The notes beneath the pieces are model-generated. The model saw nothing but the letters and a program-made list of their open reading frames with translations. It was not told the origin of the DNA and did no database searches. This document shows, piece after piece, positions 37,093 through 48,291 of a stretch of DNA of 64,000 nucleotides. The position numbers and the translations under genes were made by a program. Position 1 is the stretch's first letter. Each line of letters begins with the position of its first letter. The stretch is from Theobroma cacao (lineage: Eukaryota; Streptophyta; Magnoliopsida; Malvales; Malvaceae), in the NCBI RefSeq assembly GCF_000208745.1, contig NC_030850.1, forward strand, positions 16,032,348 to 16,096,347, given 5' to 3'.

Positions 37093-38202
37093 GGGGCATT
37101 TTTAAAAATAACCCTTAAATATGAGATGTTTTTAAGAATAACTATTTTTATAATTTTAACTGTTTTTAGCCAAGTTGAACAAAATTACCCTTAATAAAAT
37201 TACACGCTATAATGTTATACGCCATCTACAAAAATATGTTACACGCCATGGTTAGGTTGTTACACACCATGTTAAAAAAAATATTGTTGTTACAGGCCAT
37301 GCACAAAAACATGTTACATACTATGGTTAGGTTGTTACACGCTATGTTTAAAAAAAAATATTGTTGTTACACGTCATGTACAAAAACATGTTACAAGCCA
37401 TGGTTAAAAAAGGCTATTACATGCTATGTTGAAAAAAAATATTGTTGTTACACACCATGTTGGAAAAATGTTATTGCTACATGTCATGCTAAAAAAATAT
37501 TGTTGTTACATTCTATATTTAAAAACATTTTGTTACACTTTAATGATTAAAATGTTGTTGTTACTTACGAATCAAAACTTCAAATCCTCTCAACTCTCTT
37601 TATTTTTTTATTTTTTTAATAATTTGGCACTGATTAAAGTGTTTCTAACATGTTTTCGTAAATCAAAACACAAATTTTCTTATCTAAAACACCTATTTCG
37701 ACTAAAAATTAAAAAAAATTCTATGAAAACTTAGGTTTATAAATTTCAAATTCTTGAGTTTATTGGTGTCTAGGTCTCAAATTAATCCAATAAAAAGCTA
37801 TTTCAAACATCTTTGATCATTTCTACTGTTTTAGTTTTATCCAAAATACCTAAAAATCAAATTCCCCAAGTAACAACCCACCCCAAGCACATCAAAACCA
37901 TCGCTTCGTGTTTTGAAAGCGTAGGAAAGAGAAATCTGAATGCGTGGAAGAGAGAAATCGGGAGCATAATAGATGAATGCTAAAGAGAAAAATTGATAAA
38001 ATTAGAGAGAGTGGGTGGTGAGAAAGAGAAATCAAAAGTACAAATAAGGAGAAATTGTGATGAATGGTTAAATTTATTTAAAATTGTTTAAAGGGTATTT
38101 TTGTCAAGTCATGGCTAAATATGGCTAAAAATAATTAAATTTATTTTGATGGTTAATTTTGAAATGCTTTCATCAATGAGGGTTATTCCTCACAATTTTC
38201 TC
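37093..38202. mobile_element. MULE-like non-autonomous element with 9-bp target duplication
   Basis: Identical 9-bp direct repeats TTTCAAGAA flank the block (37084-37092 and 38203-38211). The ends are imperfect inverted repeats: left GGGGCATTTTTAAAAATAAC and right (reverse complement) GAGAAAATTGTGAGGAATAA, both followed by CCCT. Nine-bp duplications are typical of Mutator-like elements. It encodes no transposase. It contains a repetitive core at 37205-37540 and a GC-richer stretch at about 37860-37970 that could be captured host sequence (speculative). Confidence 0.65.
37205..37540. repeat. degenerate tandem repeat of 'gttacacgccatg' phrase
   Basis: About eleven variants of the phrase GTTACACGCCATG alternate with A-rich 'gttaaaaaaaatattgttg' spacers inside the MULE-like element, forming a higher-order unit of roughly 110 bp. 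The ORFs at 37212-37550 and 37426-37734 are products of this repeat. Confidence 0.75.
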
Positions 38203-38211
38203 TTTCAAGAA

Positions 38212-40636
38212 TTGATCTTAGGATTCATTGAAAAGATTTTTCAGCACAAGCATATGAACATTTTATTCTCAAGAAATTATATTATTTAGGTAAGCACATA
38301 AATTCAAGCTTTCATGAATAATTTCCCATTTTTCAATTTTAACATTGTAAACGCATGGGAATTTATAAAATCAATATGAGTGTCATGCTTGGGAATTGAT
38401 AGATTTAAGCAATCAAAAAAGTTTTCCCATTTTTCAACAAATGTTGCAATTTCAAGAACATGTACTTGTACCAAATGATCATGAGCATATTCATAATGCA
38501 TGTTTTTAAAAGCGAAGAATTATCTTTGAAAAAGGAAATTCATAGAGGAAAATATTGCAATGGCAAGAAGTGAAGTAAGAAGACATTTTGGAACTCAAAA
38601 CTTGTCCATTTTAGCTTTAGAGCACTCAAGAGTCGACTACATATCCCTAAAGGTCAACTTTTTATTATTCCAGCAACATTGTTTGCATTTTGTTCTCTAA
38701 TAGTCAACTAGCTATGCTTAGAAGTCAACTATGCTCGATCCTTGCACATTAAAAAAAATAGAAAAAAAGTGCAAAACATGCAATGTTCCAAGGTACATTG
38801 ATCTGTAAACATAGACTTGTGTGAGAACAATTTAGAATTTCATTTCAATCATGTTTGGGACATCATTTTGGACATGTATGATCAAAGATTCTCAAAAAAA
38901 AACTTGTAAACTCAAATTTTGGCTTTTATTGCTCATTGTTCACAATTGCTAAAAAGTTGAAATGAGCATTTGAAGAATCATGTCTCTAATATACTCAAGT
39001 ATGTTCAATTTTCATCATCATGCGTGAATATGATTTATAGAATGTACAAAAAGCATTTTAGACAACATTGAAGCATAATAAGCATAAAATTTAACATTTT
39101 TCACATTTTTTAGCATATAGACAAAAATGCCCTTGAGGTCATTCAAGCATTCATTTGCAACAACGACAAGGTATAATAACATTTTCAACATAAGTCACAC
39201 TAGTTCAAGTTTTATATCATTGAAATAATTGTAACCAGCATTACAAGAAGATTTGTTCATTTGCTTAAAATATCATCAATGTCAAATTATCATACTCATG
39301 ATTATGCTTAAGAAAACTCTTTCAATCTATTTCATAAATCATGAAAGAACTATCAAGTAAAATGGGATTTATGCAATTCATGTATCAAATCAATTTTGCT
39401 CAACCATGCTATATCATCAAAAACAATAAATCAATTTCAATCAAAGAAAATAAAAAGATTTTGCAAGAAAATCAATTGATAAAGATTTAATCTTTCTTTA
39501 CAAACTTTTCAACTTGAAACATTCAAGATTAGATATACTTTGTGAAAAATCATGAGCTCAATATCACTCAATTTTGTTCAATTATGCTTTAAATGATTTA
39601 TGAAATATGAATGAGTATAATGAGTATAATGAATTATGGTTTTGCATGTCAAGGGTCATTTTAAAATATCTCACAATCAAGTGCCAAAAATGTCGTTATG
39701 ACTATTAAAGCTTACAAGTAAGCATGCACATTCAATAAGAACAAGTCAATAAGTATTTTCATCATGAAACAAACTTGTCTAATTCATAAATCAATCTAAA
39801 CTTAAAAGATGGCAACATTTTTCTCATACAAGCTCATTTTGCTTTAAAATACCCAATTAAAGTAGTCAAAACTTTCAAGCTTATTATCAACCATCTTGAA
39901 CTATTCAAGTGAGTTCTAGAATGTAAATCAAGATTGCTCAAATGGTCAACTTATCTTAGAAACAAAGAAATCAAGGACAATTTTTTTAAAACTCAATTTT
40001 CCTTATTTTAGGCAATTTGAATAGGTGAAAGTGTAAATCATCAAGTATGCTTATATTTTTGTCACATTATCAAACCTTTTATGCTTCAAAATTATGCTCA
40101 AAAATCATTTTTCCTCAAAGAAGTAGGATGGAAACAATTTCACAAAACATGAGAAAATTTTATAGAAATAATTTTCCATAATCAAGCAATCTTAATAAAA
40201 CAATTTTCTCAAAACAAACATGGCAATGTATTCAAAACCAAATATAAATACATACTCAATCTTTAGATTCATACTTCCTTCTAAATTATGCAATTTATAG
40301 CATGTATCGTATCAAATCAAGTTGCATAGCTAAGATTTATCAATAAAGCTCAAAGAATTATGCACTTAATATTCAAGCAAGAATAAGCAACTAAAATTTT
40401 CAATTAAGAAAAGCAAACAATTTTAGAAACCAAGATAAATCAATGAAACATTCAATAAATAAGCAATCAAATTTCTCATTCCAACAAACCAAAGGCTTTT
40501 AATATAGAGATCACCCATTTTCCTTTTATGTGTGACTAGAAAGCATTCATTTTTCCAAAATTGTTCCTCTCTGCTCTAGCACACCTACAAAAGATATTTT
40601 TCATTTGATCTTTGGTATCCAAATTGTTTTGAATCC
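38212..40636 (-). other. S3 internal non-coding/degraded region, right of MULE insert
   Basis: AT-rich sequence with no recognisable pol domain on either strand. The phrase 'gtcgactacatatccctaaa' and variants occur at about 38633-38740. It should contain the S3 pol region but does not, so pol has been deleted or has decayed beyond recognition. Confidence 0.45.
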
Positions 40637-41589
40637 TTAAAAGTTAATCTCATCACATAAAATTCCTTTTGGAACCCACACTTGTATAAATTTAAAAGAT
40701 AAACATTTTCTGATTGGACAACTGTATGAACGATAACTATAAAATGTGCAATGATTGCATTTGATCATTTTGGAAAATGAGGAATTCATGAAAATTTTTG
40801 GTTTTTCATTTAACAAATCTTCAATATTCTTTTTCACATCAAAATTTCTTTTTTCCAGAATTTCAATTTCTTTTTGCTGGTTTCAAAATATTTTTTCAAA
40901 TTTTCATTTTTTTTTTCCAAATCAAATTTTGTTTTCAACAAAAATTCATTTTCAACATTAAGTATAGAAATGATTTGCTTGTGCTTTAGATTCATTTTCT
41001 TAAACTCAAATGTTGAATCCTCAAAAGTATCATGCAATTCATCAAAAGTATTTGAATTAAGTTCACAAGATGAAGAGGTTACCTTTAGCACTTCAAGAAG
41101 CATGAGGCATAATTCGATTTGATTTGAGGATTCATCTTCACTTGATTCCTTATTTGCATTGGCCTTGTTGCTTGTTAAGCTTTGATTCTCACAAAGCTTA
41201 TCTTCCAATTCTTTTTCCTTATTTGTTTCTCCATATAAGTCTTTCAACTTTTCTTAAATTTTCTTGACACTTTTGCATATGAACACTCTATGGTATTCTC
41301 TATAATCAAGTACACAAATGAGAGTGTAAATGGCCTTAGAGGTTGTTTGTACTCTCTTTATTTCAACTTCTGCCCAATCACTTCTATCTTTAGGAGTTTT
41401 CTCACCATTTACCGAATTAGTATTCATAGGGATGAAGGGATCATCGGTAATGACATCCCCCATCTTATAGTCACAAGCCCTAACATATATGGACATCCTA
41501 GTACTCTAAAATTGATAATTGGTTCCATCAAATAAAGGAGACCAATTTATGGATTAACCTTCAACATCATTAGAGTTTTGAGTAGCCAT
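40637..41589 (-). pseudogene. Sirevirus gag remnant (S3)
   Basis: The minus-strand reading starts with an ATG at 41589, 58 bp inside the right LTR. The N-terminal part (41254-41496) includes SIYVRACDYKMGDVITDDPF, matching the S4 gag start (SIYIKAIDYEL, DVITDGPFIP). It is followed by a Glu/Lys/Leu-rich coiled coil (40834-41247, KTKFDLEKKNENLKKYFETS) and a decayed zinc knuckle, CNHCTFYSYRSYSCPIRKC, then the VWVPKGI motif that follows gag in this lineage. The centre of gag is deleted. Gag would form the virus-like particle; it is inactive here. Confidence 0.72.
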
Positions 41590-41631
41590 TAGATCTTCCC
41601 TTTAAGGTGTTAAGCTTTAAAATCAAGGGTT

Positions 41632-41647
41632 AGGTTTTGATACTACT
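41632..41647 (-). other. primer-binding site of S3
   Basis: The reverse complement reads AAGTAGTATCAAAACC next to the LTR end, a decayed form of the TGGTATCAGAGCC-type site. Confidence 0.5.
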
Positions 41648-43021
41648 TGTTGGTCCCAATGGGGTGTTAAAAGAGAAGTGAATAGCATTTTTAAAAATTT
41701 TGAAGGAAACTTTTAAGGTTGGAAAACTTTTGAAGGATTTTGAAAAATAGAGTTTAAAACTTGTAAAGGCAGAAAATCATCAAGTAAAGAGAGGGTAAAG
41801 AGAAGTGGATAAAACACAAGTATTTATAGTGGTACAATCCCCTTGACCTACGTCCACTCTTTTGATCTCCCAATCAAGGATTTTTAGCCCAGCTTCACCA
41901 AACCAGTGAAATTAACAACTTTCACCAAGCTTTTACAATGTGGGCTTCTAACCCAAACTCAAAACTCTTACAAATTTCCTTCAACTTTGCTAAGATTAAT
42001 CTACCCCATAGAGTGTCTTTTACACTCTAAGTAGCATAAGAAATAGAGAAAATATGTAGTACAATTGATCACTTAGCTGATCTAAGATGTACAAAGTTAA
42101 GCTCAAACACTTTTTCAAAAATTAGGAGTGAAATACAAGTGTAAAGAAAAGGTTTTTGATCTTCTAAGCTCAAAATCAATTTAAATGGCTTCCCTTTAAT
42201 GATTTTTTACTATTAAAGAGGCTTTAAATACTTAAAAGACTGAATCTAGCCGTTAGAGATAGTTTTCAGCCGTTATTTTGTCTTCTAGCCACTCTTTTCA
42301 AATAAGCAGACAATGTTCTGTTAACTAGTTACAGACAGCTCTAACCAATTACAACTTCTTTGCCTTATACTATTTTGTAGCTGTGTACACTGTGTTAATC
42401 AATTAGAGAAAACTCTAACCGATTAGAAACTTTTTGTCCTCATTTTTCTCTACACTGCAATTTCCCTTTAATTGGTTAGCTCTCCCTTTAACTAATTGAG
42501 GCTTCACTTCCTTCAACTTTAATAGATTAAAATCAACTTTAACTAATTAAAAATTCTTCGAATTTGTACTTCTTCATTTTGGCTTCCTTCAATGATCAAC
42601 TTCACTTTAAATTTATATTTTGGCATTTGAAGGTACTAAAGCCTTGTATTCTAATCAATTAACCAAACTCCTTAATCAATTAGCATGCCTCTGTTTTCAG
42701 CATGCAGCACCTTCTTAATCAGTTAAGCTTGGTGCTAACTGATTTAGGCTTTTCTGTCTTACTTTTACCCAACGCCTAGCTTTGCCTTAATTGGTTAAGG
42801 CTCTATGTTAACCAGTTGACAACATGCTCTCTTTATTAAGTCTTTTCCTCTTTGCTTCTTTAACTAATTAACCAATCTTGTAATTAAGTAAAGTTCTTGA
42901 CTTACTTCTTAACAACAAATATATTAAGAGTTTTAAACTTTATCTTGCACACTATAATAAAGTAATTAGACATCAATAAATGAGAATGTTTTGTTATCAT
43001 CAAAAACATATGGAATCAAAA
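41648..43021 (-). repeat. 5' LTR of S3 (1374 bp)
   Basis: Partner of 20942-22303. It starts TGTTGGTCCCAATGGGG on the + strand and ends near TCAAAA, where the partner has TCAACA. It holds the same array of TTAATCGATTAA-like motifs in more decayed form (about 42310-42880). Confidence 0.8.
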
Positions 43022-43120
43022 ATTTCATATACAATCTTTCTTAATGAGCGAAATCATCAAGATAGAACTTTTGAGTAAGCTTGCAGATGTCATCAATTTT
43101 GAATAATTAAATCCACTTTT
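43022..43120 (-). pseudogene. hAT transposase fragment, right of S3
   Basis: The minus-strand reading KIDDICKLTQKFYLDDFAH, stop, ERLYMK matches the segment that normally precedes the YELEHFEL motif in ZMYM1-like transposases, and that motif sits at the other edge of S3 (20941). This confirms S3 inserted into the hAT. Confidence 0.65.
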
Positions 43121-43129
43121 AGAATCAAA

Positions 43130-43380
43130 AGATGAGTTAAGGAAAAAAAAAGGGGAAAAAGAAAAGAAAAGAAAAAATGAGCTAAGGAAAAAAAAGGGGA
43201 AAAAAGAAAAGAAAAATAATTCCAAAATTTGAGCTTAGATGAGCCAAAGAAAGTTAAAGGAAAAAAAAAAGAAAAGAAAAAAAATTCCAAAATTTGAGCT
43301 AAAGAGAAAAACGGAAAGAAAGAAAAGAAAAATAATTCCAAAATTTAAGCTAAGAAAAAAAAAATAATTCCAAAATTTGG
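43130..43380. repeat. purine-rich minisatellite
   Basis: Imperfect units of about 60-70 bp combine a run of A/G (aaggaaaaaaaaggggaaaa type) with 'aataattccaaaatttgagc'. The + strand is almost all purine over stretches of 40 or more bases. Minus-strand Phe/Ser-rich ORFs here are artefacts. Confidence 0.8.
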
Positions 43381-43730
43381 ACTTAGAAGGGATTAAATCT
43401 ATACATTCAAAAATTAGCTTAAGTTCTTTACCATTATTCTAAATCGATTCTTTTAATTTGTTTAAGGGTGGCGAAGATATATGTTCTGACTTTTATAAAC
43501 ATAAAAATTAAAAAAATTAAAAACTGAGCCACCTTTCTCCCTCTACCTTTGTACACTACCATCACGATTCACAATTTAATCACATTGGCCACTAACAATT
43601 TCCATGGTACCCCAAAGGATATCTAATGATCGAACATCAAAATTACAAATCCTCGACATGTAACTTAAATACCTTTCCAATAAGACAATCATGCAATAGA
43701 GCAAAATCCTTATTTAATCATCATAATGCT
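43381..43730. other. intergenic, no feature recognised
   Basis: AT-rich sequence between the minisatellite and the solo LTR. It may be the far part of the split hAT, but no terminus or domain can be defined. Confidence 0.4.
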
Positions 43731-44960
43731 TGTGAGACCCCAACCTCTATAGGCTTGTAGCTAAGCATAGAGGTAATAATACGAGCTAGGGGTAGTTTCG
43801 TCATTTTCTCTAATAAGCTCCCAGAAGAAAGTTTTATGATATTTTAAGGCTTAAATGGGTATAAGACTACATAAATGATGTGTGTTGATGAAAACACGAA
43901 GAAAACTAGAAGTTTCAACAATTTTCATAACAGGGGTAAAATGGTCATTTTTCATCTTGGGTTAAAATTTTATGTTTTTATGAACTCGAGCATGTTTAGA
44001 CCATTATGGATATTGTCCCAGTGTTAAAAGAGCAAAAAGATTGCATAAAAGATTGGAGAAGAGTAAGTTAATTGGTGAAGGGGCATTTTCATAATTTTAA
44101 AGGAAAGGATAAGATTGCCTATAAATACCTTGAATTTCCAGTAGCTTCTTGAATTTTCCAGCAGCTGGTCTTCTTCTTCCCTTCTCCTCTCTCATGTTTC
44201 TTCAAACTCCATGGAAGCTTGATTTTCAAACTTCCACAACTTTCTCTCTCTAGCTTCAAGTTTCATGCTTTTGGTGCACCCTTCCATAAACCCTTGTGCT
44301 ATTTCATCTTCTCACTTCAAAAACCTTAAAATATCTTGTTTACATACTTTCTCTCACTAGTTGGGCTTCTAGAGAGAGAAAGAGAGAATCACTCCATTGA
44401 TTTGAAAGCTATTGGAAGAGAATCCAACTACAAAGGAACCCTAAGGTGAGTGATGCACCAACTTTGATTTTTAGCTACAGAAAATGGCTAGTAATTGTGA
44501 TTTATGAGCTATTTTATTGTTTAGTATGTTCATTACTTTTTAATGATTAAGATAGTGAACATAGATAGCCATTTAAAGTGGTAATTGAAAACTAGCTAAG
44601 AGATAGCTTTTAGAGTTCATAGTGTGTAAATTAATCTATTGTTTATGTTAATGTGATCCTAGGTTTTTAAGGAAGCACCATCATTCCAATTAGATCATTA
44701 GGGGAATTTGAATCAATTAAAAGTTCTACAATCAATTGGTGAGTGGACTACCTTCAAAACTGATTTTGGGAATATGATGGATTTGACAAAGTGTTTGAAT
44801 GATTTTATACAATTTTTTATGAAAATGAATGCCTTGAGAACAAGCTTTTGAGAAAAGGTTTATGTTATGAAATGTGATTATTATGGATTTCTATGTGGCT
44901 GCATTATGTTGATATACATATATGCTTGAGTATAATGTTGTGTAATTATATTGACTCGGC

Positions 44961-45090
44961 TATGTGCGAGTAGGGAGTGCGCATAAGCCGAGGATAACCC
45001 GGTTATGTGTGAGTAGGGAGTGCGCATAACCCAGTGATGACCCAACCATGTGCGAGTAGGGAGTGCGCATGAGCTGGTGATGATGATGAT
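44961..45090. repeat. tandem repeat, about 44-bp unit, 3 copies
   Basis: Each unit holds TATGTGCGAGTAGGGAGTGC or a close variant, followed by GCATAAGCC/GCATAACCC/GCATGAGCT. A GATGAT microsatellite follows. Confidence 0.85.
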
Positions 45091-45316
45091 GAGATGGTGT
45101 GATGATGATGATGATGGGTATGTATGTATATATATATATGTAAATATGTGTGTTATAGGAAATTGATGGATAATGGGTTATGGTTGTAATGCATGTGAAA
45201 CTTGACATGTTAAACCTTGAGAAATTGTTATGTATTTTCATGTTGGTTTGGACCTTTTGGCAGAGTGGTTTTTCCTTTGGGAGAAAGGTAAATTTTGCAT
45301 TGATGCCCTGTATTTC

Positions 45317-45820
45317 GTTGCAGCGAGAATGATTCTCGCTGTAGTGAGAAACTCTCGGGCTTAGAGGGGTACATTGGCCGAAAACTCGCTGTAGTGAGGA
45401 TGCATTTTCGCTACAGCGAGAATGACACTATAGCTTCTCGCTGCAGCGAGAAACTTTCTGTTTTCTGGGTTGTAATTTCGCTGCAGCGAGAAACATTCTG
45501 TTTTTGGGTAAAAATTTCGCTGCAGCGAGATTGAATCTCGCTGCAGCAAAAAACTTTCTGTTTTTATCTCTTATCTTGTCCAATGGTTGCCCTATCTTTC
45601 ACTTCTTTGCTACCATATGGGAGCATGGACTTCCAACATTAAGGATTAAAAGAGTTAAGTTTAAAATGAGGAGGTTTAGTGAGAAACCCTCGGCCAGTTG
45701 AGAAACCCTCGTTCTGTTAATAACTAAATTCCAACGTCGCTGCAACGAAAATTCATTCTCGCTGCAGCTACGCTGCAACGAGAATGCCTTTCCGCTGCAG
45801 CGAAGATTCGTTGTCGTATT
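45317..45820. repeat. array of CTCGCTGCAGCGAG palindromes
   Basis: About ten full or partial copies. The best is a perfect 18-bp palindrome TTCTCGCTGCAGCGAGAA at 45435-45452, with others near 45479, 45517 and 45535 and more decayed ones around 45385, 45410 and 45735-45815. It lies downstream of the LTR TATA box, so it would form RNA hairpins if transcribed. Confidence 0.85.
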
Positions 45821-46436
45821 TGACTTGCTTGTGCAATATTAAAGCTTTCATTCTTCAAATGATTCGCTATGTATGGGTTCATGATTTTCAAATAATTAAT
45901 CACTTAAGGGCTCGATAAGGGGTTTTATTAGGAATGAACCAAATTGCATTGTTTTGAAACTAGTGCATCATGATTTTAAATTTTCCTTTGTTGTTGCTTG
46001 TTCCCTTCCTTGTTCACTCACTGGGTTTATACTCACCATTTCAAATGCATGTTTTCAGATCACGAGATAGCCAGTAACTAGGACGAGGTATCCTTGTAGA
46101 CTTGTGTCCATCTTTTGGTAGGTGTCTCGGCATTCAGTAGCAGTACATTCATCTGAGTCCCTCCGTTGGAAATCGAGTCTTCTTTTTGAGATGTATAGAC
46201 AAACTTGATGTAAATTATTAAGATACATGTTGTAGACAATGTATGTATATTTTAAATGAGTAATGTCAGTACGAGTTAGCAATGTATATTACTATTTTGG
46301 TTTAAAATTACAATTTGTGACTTAACAATACTTAATGGTATGATGAGTAGAATAATTCGATAGGCTTGCTTGAGCTTAGTGGGCTATGTCCATTGAGCCC
46401 ATGCGCAGGTCATGGCTCGAAATTTGGGTCGTGACA

Positions 46437-47299
46437 ATGTTAACCCATTGCAAGTGCAAGGTTGGAAATAAAACTCTACCGAGGTAATGTATTACATTAA
46501 TACCAACAAATAATCAAGATTTTTGAAATATCCTCTAATGTCAACCTCAACATTTCATACTTAAATTTCAATGAGTTGCAAATTAATTCTTAATAAAACT
46601 CATTAACTATCCCTTAGAAATTTCAACAATAAAATTAGAACTTATTTCCCTAAGGTCTCCGGAATCAAAATTTTTCACAACATGATCTTGAAGGCAAGGT
46701 ACCATTGATGCCGATTTTTTTAATTTCTTTTTCCAATTTCTAGACTACCTAAGATCATTTTCAATTTTTTTGTCCAAATCTCTCCTAACTTTGATAAACC
46801 CTTTTTAAAAGTTCACCTTTCAATCTTTCTTCTTTCTCTTTGAATTTTTTTATCCAATTTCCTTTTTAAATCTTCAAACAAACAAAAATAGAGAACTCCA
46901 AAAGAATCTAGTTAGAAATAACAAAAAAGAAACTCAAAACGGTTGAAATTTAAAAAAAAAAAGAAAAGAAAAGCATAGGAAGACAAAAATGGAAGAAGGC
47001 AATAGTAATGACAATAAATTAAACCATTAGGGTAATTTAGTCATTTTAAAAATCTATTAATGATGTCTGAAATTTGGAGATGAAAGATCAATTTTCAATA
47101 TTAATATATAAAGAATGAATTATAAGCAAATTCTAACGGTAAAGATAGTTCACCAAAAGAAAAAAAAAAGATGAGCACGTTCCATCCCATCAGCAACAAA
47201 GCTGACCTGCCTAAAATTCTTGTTCACTGTAATTATCACACATTTGCTCGAGTAATCAGTCTCACATGCTCGTGATTGTCTCTGCTCTTCTCAGACCGT
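46437..47299. other. intergenic region upstream of the AFP promoter
   Basis: AT-rich, no gene or repeat recognised. A purine-rich run (about 46930-46975) is present. Confidence 0.5.
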
Positions 47300-48291
47300 G
47301 CCACGTATTCTTCATGCGGCACTTCCTCAGCTTTGATACCTCGGTCCACTCTCGGTCCCCCGGTCCAAACGAGTCCACGTGTCACCGCATCCCTCTGCAT
47401 CTATCTAAAAACCCCTTTGGTCTCAGCCACGTGTCCCTTCTTATCCAAACGGCTCCCACCACGTATACGATACGCTCTCCATATGGCCCACGTCCACACA
47501 TCCCCATCAGTCCCTCCAGAACCTGCAAACGTAGCTTGACCCTGATGAGCTGTGACGCCACGAGCTCCAGCCACGTGTAAGGATGAACTACTGTAACGCA
47601 GCGAAAACCGGCCCCACCTGACAATACTTTACACGTGTCGTACCCAGAAGCCACAACGTTTTATTCAGATTCCTGGGGATTCGTAAAATTAATGAGACGG
47701 TCGAGATCTGCAGGGAGAGCGAAATCTTCTACCACGTGTTTCCATCCTGCCAGAGTGTCAGAAAGAGCCCACCAAAGCTGTTTCATTTTCATTAACTCAA
47801 CAAGCAAACACGTGTCGACTCCTTAGCTATTCATGCAAGTGCGCCACGTGTCATCCTCTGAACTCCCCTCTCCCTCCTCCTCTTCCTAAGTTTTTTCTTG
47901 CCAGCAAAAACTAATCCAGAGATTTTCCACTAAATATAACTTGTTGAGATTAAAAGATCCAAATGAAGATTTTATTAAGGGCGTTTAAAAAAATTAGTGC
48001 TAACCCGAGCTTAATGCTGTAACCTTGCTTAACGCTTCCGCTAAATATGTCCAAAAACTCTCTTACGTGTCAATACCGACCGTTTATCTCCACTTCTCCC
48101 ATCTCGCCACGTGGCCTTTCTCTTCTCTTCTCTTCCTTCGTTTTCTCTATCCAGAAAATCTGACTCCAAAACAGGATACAAAAGCTGGTACGAAGAGAGT
48201 ACATTTTTCTTATCTTGTACTTTTTATTTTCTTTGGTTTCTTCATGGTAGCATGAGGTTTTAGCAGGAAGCCTTTTCTTGAGTTATTTGCA
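47300..48291 (+). promoter_or_regulatory. AFP promoter with dense G-box/ABRE cluster
   Basis: Eight perfect CACGTG hexamers start at 47376, 47428, 47572, 47632, 47733, 47809, 47845 and 48108. Six are followed by T and most read CACGTGTC, the ABRE form; the last is the 10-bp palindrome GCCACGTGGC. Further ACGT cores lie at 47303, 47461, 47490 and 48065 (TTACGTGTC). Such sites are bound by bZIP factors of the ABI5/ABF group and by bHLH/PIF factors. A CT-rich tract at 48115-48152 resembles a plant 5' leader/Y-patch. No TATA box is certain. ORFs in this region (47266-47826) are not genes. Confidence 0.8.

Larger units (their letters stand above)
20942..43021 (-). mobile_element. Sirevirus-like copia S3, minus strand, with nested insertions
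   Basis: Two matching LTRs in the same orientation (20942-22303 and 41648-43021) bound internal sequence with gag next to the right LTR and 3' non-coding sequence next to the left LTR, as expected for a minus-strand element. It is inserted in a hAT transposase reading frame; the flanks ATTTT and ATTTC look like a slightly decayed 5-bp target duplication. Nested inside are a TNT1-like copia (22315-34599) and a MULE-like element (37093-38202). The pol region has been lost. Confidence 0.7.
43731..46436 (+). mobile_element. solo gypsy-type LTR (2706 bp)
   Basis: It starts TGTGAGACCCC and ends GGGTCGTGACA. The flanks ATGCT (43726-43730) and ATGTT (46437-46441) look like a 5-bp target duplication with one change. 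A TATAAATA box lies near 44113 (in 'gcctataaatacc'), so most of the LTR would be transcribed. It contains a triple tandem repeat (44961-45090) and a palindrome array (45317-45820). No internal gag or pol adjoins either end, hence solo. It ends about 0.86 kb upstream of the first ACGT-core element of the AFP gene. Confidence 0.75.

Noticed and set aside
37205..37540. Regularly spaced repeats that could suggest a CRISPR array
   Set aside because: Eukaryotic context, spacers are themselves repetitive and A-rich, and the block is inside a transposon with target duplication.
40834..41247. Independent coiled-coil protein gene on the minus strand
   Set aside because: Its position next to a Sirevirus 5' LTR and primer-binding site, between gag N-terminus and zinc-knuckle remnants, shows it is the gag coiled coil.
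47266..47826. Several overlapping ORFs on both strands in the GC-richer region upstream of the AFP gene
   Set aside because: No domain, mutually overlapping, and they coincide with the G-box promoter cluster. They are by-products of higher GC content.
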